The notes below the pieces were generated by a model, which made no database searches, had not been told where the DNA came from, and worked only from the letters and a program-made list of their open reading frames with translations. 64,000 bases of DNA from contig NC_015761.1 of the NCBI RefSeq assembly GCF_000252995.1, forward strand, positions 4,396,106 through 4,460,105, written 5' to 3'. Below, in pieces: positions 18,286 to 26,091 of the stretch. The number at the start of each line of letters is the position of its first letter. Position 1 is the first letter of the stretch. This DNA is from Salmonella bongori NCTC 12419. Its GTDB lineage: Bacteria; Pseudomonadota; Gammaproteobacteria; Enterobacterales; Enterobacteriaceae. The translations under genes were made by a program, and so were the position numbers.

Positions 18286-19011
18286 ATGCTGCCAGGATGC
18301 TGCAAAAATGGACTTATTATCAGTAAAACGCCTCTTATTCAAGAAGGTCTTAAAGGGGCTATAACGGGTCATTTCCAGGATTATAAACTGGCGTACTGCC
18401 GCACGATAGAAGAACTGACGCTGTTACAGCTACGCCGGAGCAATTTAATTATTGCTGATTTAACGGTTAACAATACTTCTCCCCGTGCTATTTGCGACTA
18501 TTTTTATAGCTTATTGTCGCAATACCGTGAAATACATTGGGTATTCCTGGTTCCTAAACCCTGTTATCCACATGCGGTTGAGCTTTTGATGGGCCCCGGT
18601 AGCACATTGCTTTCAGATGAAGAGCCGATCGAGAGCCTTATTAGTGTTATCCGGGCGGGAAATACGCATTCTGAAAGAATAAGCAAAACGTTATTATCGC
18701 CTCAGGTGCCGTCTGAAATTCAGGAGCCTGTTAGTAGGCCTATTGTTCTTACGTTGTCTGAGCGAAAAGTATTACGCCTTTTAGGAAAAGGCTGGGGCAT
18801 TAACCAAATTGCGGCCTTGCTTAAAAAAAGTAATAAAACAATCAGCGCCCAAAAAAATAGCGCCATGCGACGCTTATCAATACACAGTAATGCAGAGATG
18901 TATGCATGGATAAACAGTTCTCAGGGAGCCAGAGAATTGAACTTACCTTCGGTATATGGAGAAACCATGGAATGGAAAACAGAATCAGTAAGAGAAATGT
19001 TGCGCTCGTAG
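18286..19011 (+). CDS. yjjQ: YjjQ, LuxR-type transcriptional regulator
   Basis: A 241-residue DNA-binding regulator. The start at 18286 (MLPGCCKNGLIISKTP) matches E. coli YjjQ and has GGAGG 4 bases upstream. The N-terminal half is receiver-like without a clear phosphoacceptor. The C-terminal GerE/LuxR helix-turn-helix (about 165-225) reads LTLSERKVLRLLGKGWGINQ and KKSNKTISAQKNSAMRRL. In E. coli YjjQ represses motility and capsule-related genes. The last 40 bp overlap bglJ. The long AT-rich leader fits the H-NS silencing known in E. coli. Confidence 0.93.
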   Translation: MLPGCCKNGLIISKTPLIQEGLKGAITGHFQDYKLAYCRTIEELTLLQLRRSNLIIADLTVNNTSPRAICDYFYSLLSQYREIHWVFLVPKPCYPHAVELLMGPGSTLLSDEEPIESLISVIRAGNTHSERISKTLLSPQVPSEIQEPVSRPIVLTLSERKVLRLLGKGWGINQIAALLKKSNKTISAQKNSAMRRLSIHSNAEMYAWINSSQGARELNLPSVYGETMEWKTESVREMLRS

Positions 19012-19646
19012 AAAAATGTGCGATGAGCAATATTGGTATTAAAGAATTATTTGATGCAACACCAGATTGCCAGCATACGCTGCATATTTTTTCAAAACCA
19101 TCCGTGTTTCATAAAGCTGCGCTAAAGACGTCTTTTTCTGCCGTTATTTTTTCTCTTTCAGCCTTACGGACTGAACGCCGGACTGGATTAACCTGTCTGA
19201 TGGAGATGGCGATAAATTATCCTCATATACGGCGTCTGGTGATTGCCGATGATGATGTTGAAGCTCGTTTAATCAGTGCGCTATCGCCTCTGCCACTGGA
19301 TGGGGTGATCAGTAAGTCATCGCCGTTGGATGTCTTGCAGGATGCCTTATTCACGGCGCTTAATGGCACCCGGCGGATGCCAGAACGCACAGATAATCTT
19401 TGGGAACTTCACCAGAACTGTATGCTGAGTCCAACTGAGCGGGAGATCCTGCGTTTTATGTCGAACGGCTATTCGATGCCGCAAATCGCTGTCCAGTTAG
19501 AACGTAATATTAAGACTATCCGGGCGCACAAGTTTAATGTGATGTCCAAACTTGGCGTAAGTTCTGATGCGGGGTTACTCGATGCGGCGGATATTCTGTT
19601 ATATCTTCGCGCCGGAGATTCTACCACGCTCCAGCATAGCGCATAG
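18972..19646 (+). CDS. bglJ: BglJ, LuxR-type regulator and RcsB partner
   Basis: A 224-residue LuxR/GerE protein. The start MENRISKRNVALVEKC at 18972 follows E. coli BglJ and lies inside the yjjQ 3' end. The N-terminal receiver-like domain lacks an obvious phospho-Asp. The C-terminal HTH (about 150-210) reads LSPTEREILRFMSNGYSMPQ and RNIKTIRAHKFNVMSKLGVS. In E. coli BglJ-RcsB heterodimers activate bgl and other loci. Targets in Salmonella cannot be read from this sequence. Confidence 0.93.
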   Translation: MENRISKRNVALVEKCAMSNIGIKELFDATPDCQHTLHIFSKPSVFHKAALKTSFSAVIFSLSALRTERRTGLTCLMEMAINYPHIRRLVIADDDVEARLISALSPLPLDGVISKSSPLDVLQDALFTALNGTRRMPERTDNLWELHQNCMLSPTEREILRFMSNGYSMPQIAVQLERNIKTIRAHKFNVMSKLGVSSDAGLLDAADILLYLRAGDSTTLQHSA

Positions 19647-19696
19647 CGTATACCCGATGTGTCATGCTTGTCCGGGGCTCCGGGCATAAAGGCACA

Positions 19697-20155
19697 TTAT
19701 TGGCACACGTCTACCCAGGTCGCAGATGTCAGTTCAGCCATTCTTTCCGGAGTGATACGCACCGCGCTATGCGTGGCGCCAGCGGCAGGCAATACCTCGC
19801 TATATTCTTTCAGAGAGACATCGCAGTAAACGGGCAGTGGGTGTTCCAGCCCGAAAGGGCATACGCCGCCGACAGGATGTCCGGTTGCATTAACCACTTC
19901 ATCGCTGCTCAGCATACGGGCTTTCGCGCCGAAGGTGGCTTTGAGCTTCTTATTATCCAGTCGGGCATCGCCTTTAGCGACCACCAGGATGATGGTATCT
20001 TTTACTTTAAGCGAGAGCGTCTTAGCTATCTGTCCTGGCTCAACATTATGCGCTTTTGCTGCCAGTTCGACGGTTGCGGTACTTTGATTTAATTCAATAA
20101 TTTCAATATCGGGAGCATGCCCGGCCAGAAATTGCCGTACAGATTGCAGACTCAT
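19697..20155 (-). CDS. YbaK/EbsC-family aminoacyl-tRNA deacylase-like protein
   Basis: A 152-residue free-standing editing-domain protein. Family landmarks are the paired Lys region IAKTLSLKVKDTIILVVAKG, DNKKLKATFG, and the signature GHPVGGVCPFGL (about 105-116). Such proteins (YbaK, ProXp) hydrolyse mischarged aminoacyl-tRNAs; the substrate here is unknown. It ends 50 bp from bglJ in convergent orientation and is not part of the E. coli order at this spot, so it is probably a Salmonella-side insertion. Confidence 0.88.
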   Translation of the reverse strand: MSLQSVRQFLAGHAPDIEIIELNQSTATVELAAKAHNVEPGQIAKTLSLKVKDTIILVVAKGDARLDNKKLKATFGAKARMLSSDEVVNATGHPVGGVCPFGLEHPLPVYCDVSLKEYSEVLPAAGATHSAVRITPERMAELTSATWVDVCQ

Positions 20156-20316
20156 TTTCTCTCCTGAGACCCTGTTGATAATTACGGTAGATCCAAAAAT
20201 AACAAAACGTAATTTGTCATAAGGAGAGCGTTGCTGTAAATATAATAGTGTTACAGGTCAGCAACAATAATCGGTGGCAGGAATAGCCGCGATCGTTGAG
20301 GGTAGAGTAATGCGGT

Positions 20317-21105
20317 TTACTTCAGTGTACAGTCGCCGCACTGCTGGACGTCAGGTAAGCGGTAACGCTGGCAACAGGTCCTGCGTACCAGAAGACCATC
20401 GCGCATTACGACGGTACGCCATAGCGGGTTATCCTGTCCGCCGGACAGCTGTTTTTCAAAAAAACAGCGCTGGCGTAACGCTGTAACCAGGGCTTCGCCA
20501 AGCAGGGGCTTCATCTCCGTCAGATACCAGCTGATCAAATAACCGGTATTGCTCCAGATAAGTTTAGCGTTAATGTCACCGGTTGCTTCCAGCGCCTGAA
20601 CCACTGGCTGCAGTGCGGAGACGATTAACGTTTCTATCCGTTCTTCCGGAGAACGCATTGTCGCCAGATTATCCTGATAAACCTCAAGCCAGAAACACGC
20701 TGCGCGCCCGGTTTCATGAAATTCTACATGGAGATGTTCTGCAGACACGTTGATTGCACGCGCTTGCGTCAATAATGCCAGCATCAACGGCGGCGTCATC
20801 AGCCCGATATACCATTGCGCCCACAGAGAGAGTAATGGTTTATTTTCACGTGGAAGGCCAGGCTTGTTCCGATAGATATGATCGGAATAGGTGGCCAATA
20901 ATGAACGGAAGGTCGCGGGGCGTGTCCACTGTGCAAGCGTCATGGCAGCAGGCGGCGGTGTTTCATCCAGCCGGATGAAATCCAACAAGTGCTCACGGGT
21001 ATTGGCGATCGTTGCGCGCACCGCTTCGGCCAGCGAGGCGTCTTCCGGTTGGACGGCGGCTCGCCAGATAATATCGTCAGCAATCGGTGCGGAACGGTAG
21101 GCCAT
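20317..21105 (-). CDS. fhuF: FhuF, ferric-siderophore reductase
   Basis: A 262-residue cytoplasmic iron-sulfur protein that reduces ferric hydroxamate siderophores. The C terminus keeps the unusual 2Fe-2S ligand pattern: C244-C245, ten residues, C256, two residues, C259 (RRTCCQRYRLPDVQQCGDC). The N-terminal two thirds are the FhuF domain with HVEFHETGRAACFWLEVY. A Fur-box-like sequence lies 25 bp upstream. Length equals E. coli FhuF. Confidence 0.95.
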   Translation of the reverse strand: MAYRSAPIADDIIWRAAVQPEDASLAEAVRATIANTREHLLDFIRLDETPPPAAMTLAQWTRPATFRSLLATYSDHIYRNKPGLPRENKPLLSLWAQWYIGLMTPPLMLALLTQARAINVSAEHLHVEFHETGRAACFWLEVYQDNLATMRSPEERIETLIVSALQPVVQALEATGDINAKLIWSNTGYLISWYLTEMKPLLGEALVTALRQRCFFEKQLSGGQDNPLWRTVVMRDGLLVRRTCCQRYRLPDVQQCGDCTLK

Positions 21106-21130
21106 AGCGCAATTTAATGATGTTAATCTA

Positions 21131-21149
21131 AATGATAATGATTGCTAAT
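21131..21149 (-). promoter_or_regulatory. Fur box upstream of fhuF
   Basis: AATGATAATGATTGCTAAT contains GATAATGATT, close to the 19-bp Fur consensus, 25 bp before the fhuF ATG. The position fits iron repression of fhuF. Confidence 0.75.
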
Positions 21150-21225
21150 CCTATCGATAGAGATAAACGATGGCAAGCGGTTTATGGTTAACGTGGTTGG
21201 CGTAGCACGATAATACCAACGCAAT

Positions 21226-22290
21226 TCACACTGCACGCAGGTCGTCGCTGACCAGAATATGGTTACGTCCAAGATGCTTGGCTTCGTAAAGTGCTTTATC
21301 CGCTTTTTCGATTGCATCCCCGATACTCCGATCCGCCAAAGGCGCGATGCCGATACTGACGGTGACATTGGTCGCGACATTTTCGTTAAACATATGCGGG
21401 ATTTTAAGATCGTATACTTTCTGGCGGATATGTTCTGCGGTAGCGCAGGCTTGCTGTGGTTCCGCTGCGGTCAGCAACACCAGAAACTCTTCACCACCAA
21501 AACGGCAGACAATATCACGCGATCGCACCGCGTCCCGGATCGCCGCTGAGACGCGGATTAACGCCTGATCGCCCATCATATGACCGTAGTGATCGTTATA
21601 CGCTTTGAAATAATCGATATCCAACAACAGAACGTAATGCTTATGGCTGTCCAACGCCTGTAACGTATCCAGTCGGCTTTGCAGGCCACGGCGGTTATAT
21701 AAGCCGGTTAATGGATCAAGCATACTCAGGCCATTGAGTGTTTCCCGTTCGGCCAGTAGCGTAAACATCAGTTGCTGGGCAAAGTTATCGTAGCGTTTCT
21801 GAATCACATGCTGGATAGCAATTCCCACCATCGGCAAGGCCAACAAATAGACTATTCGTAACCCCTGCTCATGGCCGTTTAGCCACAGACAGACTGCTAC
21901 TGACGGCAGTGAATAGAGTGTAAACGCGACGATATTGGCGGCAAAGGCAATTGAGCCGATAAACAGTACGCTAAGAAGTGAAATCACTAAAAAAGAAAAA
22001 TCATAATGGCCTAACGCTGGGTACTTTAGCGCAATATGCGTTGCCCATAGCGCCCCGAAGAGCAGAGAGATAAAGGGAAGACTAACGCTTTTTTCCTGAT
22101 ATTTCCCATGCCATAACAATAGCAATATGCTCAGAACCGCTATTCCTGTTACTGGTGCGCAAAACACATTGATCTGATAAAGAGGAAAAATAAGGGTAAA
22201 CAACGCCGATACGGCGTTGAGGAACAAAAAAAGACGTAAAGAAAACTGATACTTCTTAATACGAAGCAATCGCCAGGATGGTGTTGTCAT
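21226..22290 (-). CDS. GGDEF diguanylate cyclase (STM4551-like)
   Basis: A 354-residue membrane diguanylate cyclase. Six or seven hydrophobic segments fill residues about 20-175 (a MASE-like sensor). The GGDEF domain follows from about 190, beginning LDPLTGLYNRRGL. The active-site loop is GGEEF (265-269), and an intact product-inhibition site RSRD (256-259) lies upstream. YFKAYNDHYGHMMGDQALIR binds metal and GTP. It should make cyclic di-GMP and be feedback inhibited. From recall this is STM4551 of S. Typhimurium. It sits between two Fur-box genes but has no clear Fur box itself. Confidence 0.9.
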   Translation of the reverse strand: MTTPSWRLLRIKKYQFSLRLFLFLNAVSALFTLIFPLYQINVFCAPVTGIAVLSILLLLWHGKYQEKSVSLPFISLLFGALWATHIALKYPALGHYDFSFLVISLLSVLFIGSIAFAANIVAFTLYSLPSVAVCLWLNGHEQGLRIVYLLALPMVGIAIQHVIQKRYDNFAQQLMFTLLAERETLNGLSMLDPLTGLYNRRGLQSRLDTLQALDSHKHYVLLLDIDYFKAYNDHYGHMMGDQALIRVSAAIRDAVRSRDIVCRFGGEEFLVLLTAAEPQQACATAEHIRQKVYDLKIPHMFNENVATNVTVSIGIAPLADRSIGDAIEKADKALYEAKHLGRNHILVSDDLRAV

Positions 22291-22339
22291 GTTTAATTGT
22301 CGTTATTTATCGGTGATATACACAGAATCAGGCGCCAGC

Positions 22340-22489
22340 ATGAAAATAACGTGCGAGAAAAGATCGCATAAAGTGAGATTTTTTGTTTTTACGTTAACCG
22401 TCGGACAATTTATCACCTTACTGAATGCGTGTCATCAACCGTTAAGTAAAACTCATCTATCCAGGGGGGCTTCTTGGGCTGACAAATGA
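22340..22489 (+). CDS. Possible 49-residue lipoprotein-like peptide
   Basis: ATG at 22340 opens MKITCEKRSHKVR, then a hydrophobic stretch FFVFTLTVGQFITLLNA ending in a lipobox-like LNAC (C31), leaving an 18-residue tail after C31. The layout is that of a tiny lipoprotein. Against it: the ribosome site is weak (GGCGCCAG) and I recall no homologue. It lies between the GGDEF gene (divergent) and the Fur box of the next gene. Confidence 0.25.
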   Translation: MKITCEKRSHKVRFFVFTLTVGQFITLLNACHQPLSKTHLSRGASWADK

Positions 22490-22504
22490 GAAAATGTATC
22501 ATAT

Positions 22505-22523
22505 GATATTGGTTATCATTATC
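22505..22523 (+). promoter_or_regulatory. Fur box upstream of the DUF1435 gene
   Basis: GATATTGGTTATCATTATC matches 16 of 19 positions of GATAATGATAATCATTATC. It ends 19 bp before the ATG of the next small gene, so it probably overlaps that gene's leader or promoter. Confidence 0.8.
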
Positions 22524-22541
22524 AATTCCAGAGGTAAAACC

Positions 22542-22778
22542 ATGTTGCAGCGTACGTTAGGCAGCGGATGGGGCGTATTATTACCTGGATTTATTATCGT
22601 CGGGCTGGCATTTAGCGGCCTGTCAGCGGCAGTGCTGAAACTGTTGATCATATCAGGCTTACTACTGTCTGCGTTGATGCTGTATCACAAGCAATTACGG
22701 CATTTTGTATTGCTGCCATCATGTACGGCGCTTATTGGGGGCATGATGCTGGCAATGATAAACTGGAATCAGGGATGA
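22542..22778 (+). CDS. yjjZ: YjjZ-like DUF1435 small membrane protein
   Basis: A 78-residue protein, MLQRTLGSGWGVLLPGFI..., with two or three hydrophobic segments (about 10-30, 32-46, 55-73) separated by the polar turn YHKQLRHF. It matches my recollection of the DUF1435/YjjZ family, whose function is unknown. The ATG at 22542 has GAGGT 7 bases upstream. A near-consensus Fur box just upstream predicts expression under iron limitation. It is followed by the tRNA-Leu cluster on the opposite strand. Confidence 0.8.
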   Translation: MLQRTLGSGWGVLLPGFIIVGLAFSGLSAAVLKLLIISGLLLSALMLYHKQLRHFVLLPSCTALIGGMMLAMINWNQG

Positions 22779-22811
22779 TCATGAAGTCAAACTGAGAGAG
22801 GATAAGATAAT

Positions 22812-22898
22812 TGGTGCGAGGGGGGGGACTTGAACCCCCACGTCCGTAAGGACACTAACACCTGAAGCTAGCGCGTCTACCAATTCCGCCACCTTCGC
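22812..22898 (-). tRNA. leuV: tRNA-Leu(CAG), third gene of the cluster
   Basis: 87 nt with encoded CCA. It has acceptor GCGAAGG/CCTCGC, D-arm GGTAGACGC, anticodon loop with CAG, a long class II variable arm (GTCC/GGAC) and T-loop GGTTCAAGTC. Last in the leuQPV order on the minus strand. Confidence 0.97.
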
Positions 22899-22929
22899 AC
22901 AGTTATCTTACTTTTTGATATCGCCTCGT

Positions 22930-23016
22930 TGGTGCGAGGGGGGGGACTTGAACCCCCACGTCCGTAAGAACACTAACACCTGAAGCTAGCGCGTCTACCA
23001 ATTCCGCCACCTTCGC
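22930..23016 (-). tRNA. leuP: tRNA-Leu(CAG), second gene of the cluster
   Basis: 87 nt, same as the flanking copies except for one C-to-T change in the variable arm (GTTC instead of GTCC, tRNA strand). This turns a C:G pair into a U:G wobble. Anticodon CAG and encoded CCA are intact. Confidence 0.97.
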
Positions 23017-23043
23017 CCAGTGCGAGCAATATCAACGTGGTTT

Positions 23044-23130
23044 TGGTGCGAGGGGGGGGACTTGAACCCCCACGTCCGTAAGGACACTAACACCTGAAGC
23101 TAGCGCGTCTACCAATTCCGCCACCTTCGC
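23044..23130 (-). tRNA. leuQ: tRNA-Leu(CAG), first gene of the cluster
   Basis: 87 nt, identical to the 22812-22898 copy across the tRNA body. It is the promoter-proximal member of the operon. Class II long variable arm, anticodon CAG, encoded CCA. Confidence 0.97.
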
Positions 23131-23171
23131 ATACCATCGATTCTTGAAAAGAATCACGACCACGGAGGCGC

Positions 23172-23199
23172 ATTCTAGTGGTTTTCAGCTATTCGTCAA
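23172..23199 (-). promoter_or_regulatory. leuQPV promoter
   Basis: On the minus strand TTGACG, 16 bases, TAGAAT, followed by a GC-rich discriminator GCGCCTCCG. This is the pattern of stringently controlled stable-RNA promoters. It ends about 40 bp before leuQ. Confidence 0.85.
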
Positions 23200-23251
23200 T
23201 AGTTAATTGCATGGGATAGATTGATTGCTGTAAAAATGGGCGCCAGCCACT

Positions 23252-23336
23252 GGCCGGATACGTTGTGCCGTATATACTGCCTGATGGCGCTACGCTTGCC
23301 CTACCGATACCGCCACGGTAGGGCGGATAAGCGTTG
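23252..23336. repeat. REP-like repeat downstream of rsmC
   Basis: GGCCGGATA and CTGATGGCGCTACGCTTG units, with an 8-bp hairpin CCCTACCG/CGGTAGGG at 23299-23323. It separates the rsmC stop from the leuQPV promoter and may end rsmC transcripts, although no T-run follows. Confidence 0.65.
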
Positions 23337-23341
23337 GCGCG

Positions 23342-24370
23342 TTATTTCTTCGCCTGACGTGTCATGATGGTGCGATATACTTTAAAACGCCCGGTTTGCG
23401 CAATCACCTCATGGAAGCCAAACGTTTCATCCAGCACCTGCGGGTAGGGCAGGAAAGCATTCGCCACGATGCGTAATTCACCGCCGCTATTAAGATGGCG
23501 CACTGCGCCGCGAATGAGCGTTTGTGCCGCATCAAGGCTGGTTTGCATTCCGTCGTGAAAAGGCGGATTGGAGATGATCATGTCAAAACGGCCTTTAACT
23601 TCCGAAAAGACGTTGCTGGCGAACACCTCGCCTTCAAGACCGTTGGCGGCAAGCGTGGCACGGCTGGCCTCTACCGCCGGGGCGCTTACGTCACATAGTG
23701 TAAGCCGCACTTTCGGCGAATGGCTGGACAGCACCGCAGAAAGCACGCCAGCACCGCAGCCGACATCCAGCACTTTGCCTTTCGTGTGCGGTGTCAGCGT
23801 AGAAAGTAACAGTTGGCTGCCGACATCCAGTCCGTCGCGGCTGAATACGCCCGGCAGCGTTTTAATGGTCAGATCACCGATACTGTATTCGTCCCAATAT
23901 TTTTCGAGACTGAACAGCGGCTGCTTTTCCAGACGCCCGTGATACAGGCCGCAACGTCGCGCACTGTCCACTTTGTTCAGCGGCGCGTAGTCCGCTAACA
24001 TCTGCTCGGCGCTACGCACGCCGCTACGGTTTTCCCCCACGACAAAAATATCGCAACCGATCGGCATCAGCGACAAAATATTCATCAACTGGAACTGCGC
24101 TTCAGGTTTGTTTTTCGGCCAGTAGTAGATCAGCGTATCGCAATCCACCGCATCGCTGGCTTCCGCTACCAGGCTAAAACGGGCGTTATCACCCATCTGG
24201 CGGCTTAAAACCTGCCAGTGGTGAAACTGTTGCGTATGTGCGCGGCTGGCGGCGCATTCAAAGCGCGCGGGCAGGTCATCCTGCAAATCTCCGGCAAACA
24301 GAATACGGCTTTGTTCGAAATCATCACTGTGGCGCAGCAAGACTTCACTTGCCGGGGTGAAAGCAGACAT
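23342..24370 (-). CDS. rsmC: RsmC, 16S rRNA m2G1207 methyltransferase
   Basis: A 342-residue AdoMet-dependent enzyme that methylates G1207 of 16S rRNA in 30S subunits. An N-terminal degenerate methyltransferase domain (about 1-165) is fused to a catalytic domain with the AdoMet loop VLDVGCGAGVLSAVL (about 200-214) and the N2-guanine signature NPPFHDG (about 268-274). Length matches E. coli RsmC. It is divergent from holD, with about 100 bp between. Confidence 0.96.
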   Translation of the reverse strand: MSAFTPASEVLLRHSDDFEQSRILFAGDLQDDLPARFECAASRAHTQQFHHWQVLSRQMGDNARFSLVAEASDAVDCDTLIYYWPKNKPEAQFQLMNILSLMPIGCDIFVVGENRSGVRSAEQMLADYAPLNKVDSARRCGLYHGRLEKQPLFSLEKYWDEYSIGDLTIKTLPGVFSRDGLDVGSQLLLSTLTPHTKGKVLDVGCGAGVLSAVLSSHSPKVRLTLCDVSAPAVEASRATLAANGLEGEVFASNVFSEVKGRFDMIISNPPFHDGMQTSLDAAQTLIRGAVRHLNSGGELRIVANAFLPYPQVLDETFGFHEVIAQTGRFKVYRTIMTRQAKK

Positions 24371-24472
24371 GGGGGGCTCCTTTATTCAGACTGGCGGCGA
24401 TTATAGTAGTTTGATGGCGCAGATTCGACAGATTTGCTATATTTGCGGCCCTGATTACAGGAGCGTTTCGCT

Positions 24473-24886
24473 ATGACATCCCGACGAGACTGGCAGTTAC
24501 AACAACTGGGCATTACCCAGTGGTCGCTGCGTCGCCCCGGCGCATTACAGGGGGAGATTGCCATTTCCCTGCCGGCGCACGTTCGTCTGGTTGTGGTCGC
24601 AGAGGAGTTACCGGCGCTGAGCGAGCCGCTGATGCGCGATGTTTTACGCGCGTTGACCGTGAGTCCCGATCAGGTTTTACCACTGACTCCTGAGCGTGTC
24701 GCTATGCTGCCGCAGGGTGGCCGTTGTAACAGCTGGCGGTTAGGAACCGACGCGCCGCTGCAACTTGAAGGCGCCCAGGTCACAACGCCGGCATTTAATG
24801 AACTCCGGGCAAACCCGACGGCACTCGCCGCATTATGGCAACAAATCTGCGAACATGAACACGATTTCTTTCCTCAATCCGACTGA
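24473..24886 (+). CDS. holD: HolD, DNA polymerase III psi subunit
   Basis: A 137-residue clamp-loader accessory protein that links chi to the gamma/tau complex. The N terminus MTSRRDWQLQQLGITQWSLR is the conserved part that binds the clamp loader. The rest forms the chi-binding Rossmann-like fold, with RLVVVAEELP near 40. Its last 32 bp overlap rimI, as in E. coli. Confidence 0.95.
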   Translation: MTSRRDWQLQQLGITQWSLRRPGALQGEIAISLPAHVRLVVVAEELPALSEPLMRDVLRALTVSPDQVLPLTPERVAMLPQGGRCNSWRLGTDAPLQLEGAQVTTPAFNELRANPTALAALWQQICEHEHDFFPQSD

Positions 24887-25301
24887 TTTACCCGCTGCTT
24901 TTCTGATTGAAAAACGCGCCCATGCTTTTCCATGGAGTGAAAGCACGTTCGCCAGCAATCAGGGCGAACGCTATTTGAACTATCAGTTGACGGTAGATGG
25001 AAGTATGGCCGCGTTTGCCATTACGCAGGTGGTGCTGGATGAAGCGACGCTGTTCAATATTGCCGTTGATCCGGATTTTCAGCGCCGCGGGCTGGGGCGT
25101 ATGCTGCTTGAGCATCTGATTGATGAACTGGAAAAACGCGACGTCGCGACGCTGTGGCTGGAGGTTCGGGCCTCAAATGTTGCTGCTATCGCCCTGTATG
25201 AAAGTCTGGGTTTTAACGAGGCGACGATTCGCCGCAATTACTATCCAACCGCCGATGGACACGAAGACGCTATTATTATGGCGCTCCCCATCAGCATGTA
25301 A
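24855..25301 (+). CDS. rimI: RimI, ribosomal protein S18 N-alpha-acetyltransferase
   Basis: A 148-residue GNAT enzyme acetylating the N-terminal Ala of S18. Start MNTISFLNPTDLPAAF at 24855 is inside holD and matches the E. coli protein; a longer upstream frame is not used. Motif A is FNIAVDPDFQRRGLGRMLLE (acetyl-CoA loop RRGLGR). Motif B is ASNVAAIALYESLGF. The tail YYPTADGHEDAIIM is conserved. Confidence 0.95.
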   Translation: MNTISFLNPTDLPAAFLIEKRAHAFPWSESTFASNQGERYLNYQLTVDGSMAAFAITQVVLDEATLFNIAVDPDFQRRGLGRMLLEHLIDELEKRDVATLWLEVRASNVAAIALYESLGFNEATIRRNYYPTADGHEDAIIMALPISM

Positions 25302-25323
25302 TAAATAAAGGCAAGGTATAATG

Positions 25324-26001
25324 ATGAAGTGGGACTGGATTTTCTTTGACGCCGATGAAACGCTGTTTACGTTTGATTCATTCACCGGCTTACAGCGGAT
25401 GTTTCTTGACTATAGCGTCACGTTTACCGCTGAGGATTTCCAGGATTACCAGGCCGTCAATAAGCCGCTGTGGGTGGATTACCAGAACGGCGCGATTACC
25501 TCATTACAATTGCAGCATGCGCGTTTTCAAAGCTGGGCGGAGCGGCTGAAGGTGCAGCCGGGTCAGCTTAACGACGCTTTTATTAATGCGATGGCGGAGA
25601 TTTGCTCCCCGCTGCCAGGCGCCGTTTCGCTGCTGAATGCCCTTCGTGGGAAGACTAAAATTGGTATTATTACAAACGGTTTTACCGCGCTGCAGCAAAT
25701 TCGACTGGAGCGAACCGGACTGCGCGATTACTTTGATCTGTTAGTCATTTCCGAGCAGGTTGGCGTCGCAAAGCCCGATCCAAAGATCTTTAATTATGCC
25801 CTGGAGCAGGCGGGCAGTCCTGACCGCTCGCGCGTATTAATGGTTGGTGATACCGCGGAATCCGATATTCTTGGCGGCATTAACGCCGGACTGTCGACCT
25901 GCTGGCTCAACGCGCATCATCGCGAGCAGCCCGCAGGTATTCATCCAACCTGGACGGTGGCGTCACTCAGCGAACTGGAGCAACTCCTGTGTAAACACTG
26001 A
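25324..26001 (+). CDS. yjjG: YjjG, pyrimidine nucleotidase (HAD family)
   Basis: A 225-residue HAD phosphatase. Motif I FFDADETLF (nucleophile D9, with D11), motif II ITNGF, motif III Lys in GVAKPDPKIF, and motif IV VGDTAESDILGG. In E. coli it removes phosphate from dUMP, dTMP and non-canonical pyrimidine nucleotides and protects against mutagenic analogues. Two adjacent ATGs (25321, 25324) are possible; the second gives the E. coli length and better spacing to AAGG. It lies 22 bp after rimI, likely in the same transcript. Confidence 0.95.
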   Translation: MKWDWIFFDADETLFTFDSFTGLQRMFLDYSVTFTAEDFQDYQAVNKPLWVDYQNGAITSLQLQHARFQSWAERLKVQPGQLNDAFINAMAEICSPLPGAVSLLNALRGKTKIGIITNGFTALQQIRLERTGLRDYFDLLVISEQVGVAKPDPKIFNYALEQAGSPDRSRVLMVGDTAESDILGGINAGLSTCWLNAHHREQPAGIHPTWTVASLSELEQLLCKH

Positions 26002-26091
26002 TTGCCTCCCCCCTGTTGATGGGTAAAATAGCCGCATTTTCGTATTCAACATGCGTGGCCGAACGCTGCGCTTACTCAAGAAGATTTGACT

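Noticed and set aside
22812..23130. Three near-identical repeats about 115 bp apart that might suggest a CRISPR-like or satellite array
   Set aside because: Each unit folds as a tRNA-Leu(CAG) with encoded CCA. They are the leuQPV genes.
22780..23341. tRNA-Leu cluster as a phage or island integration site
   Set aside because: No integrase gene and no duplicated tRNA 3' end (att) was seen nearby. The DUF1435 and GGDEF genes do not look phage-borne.
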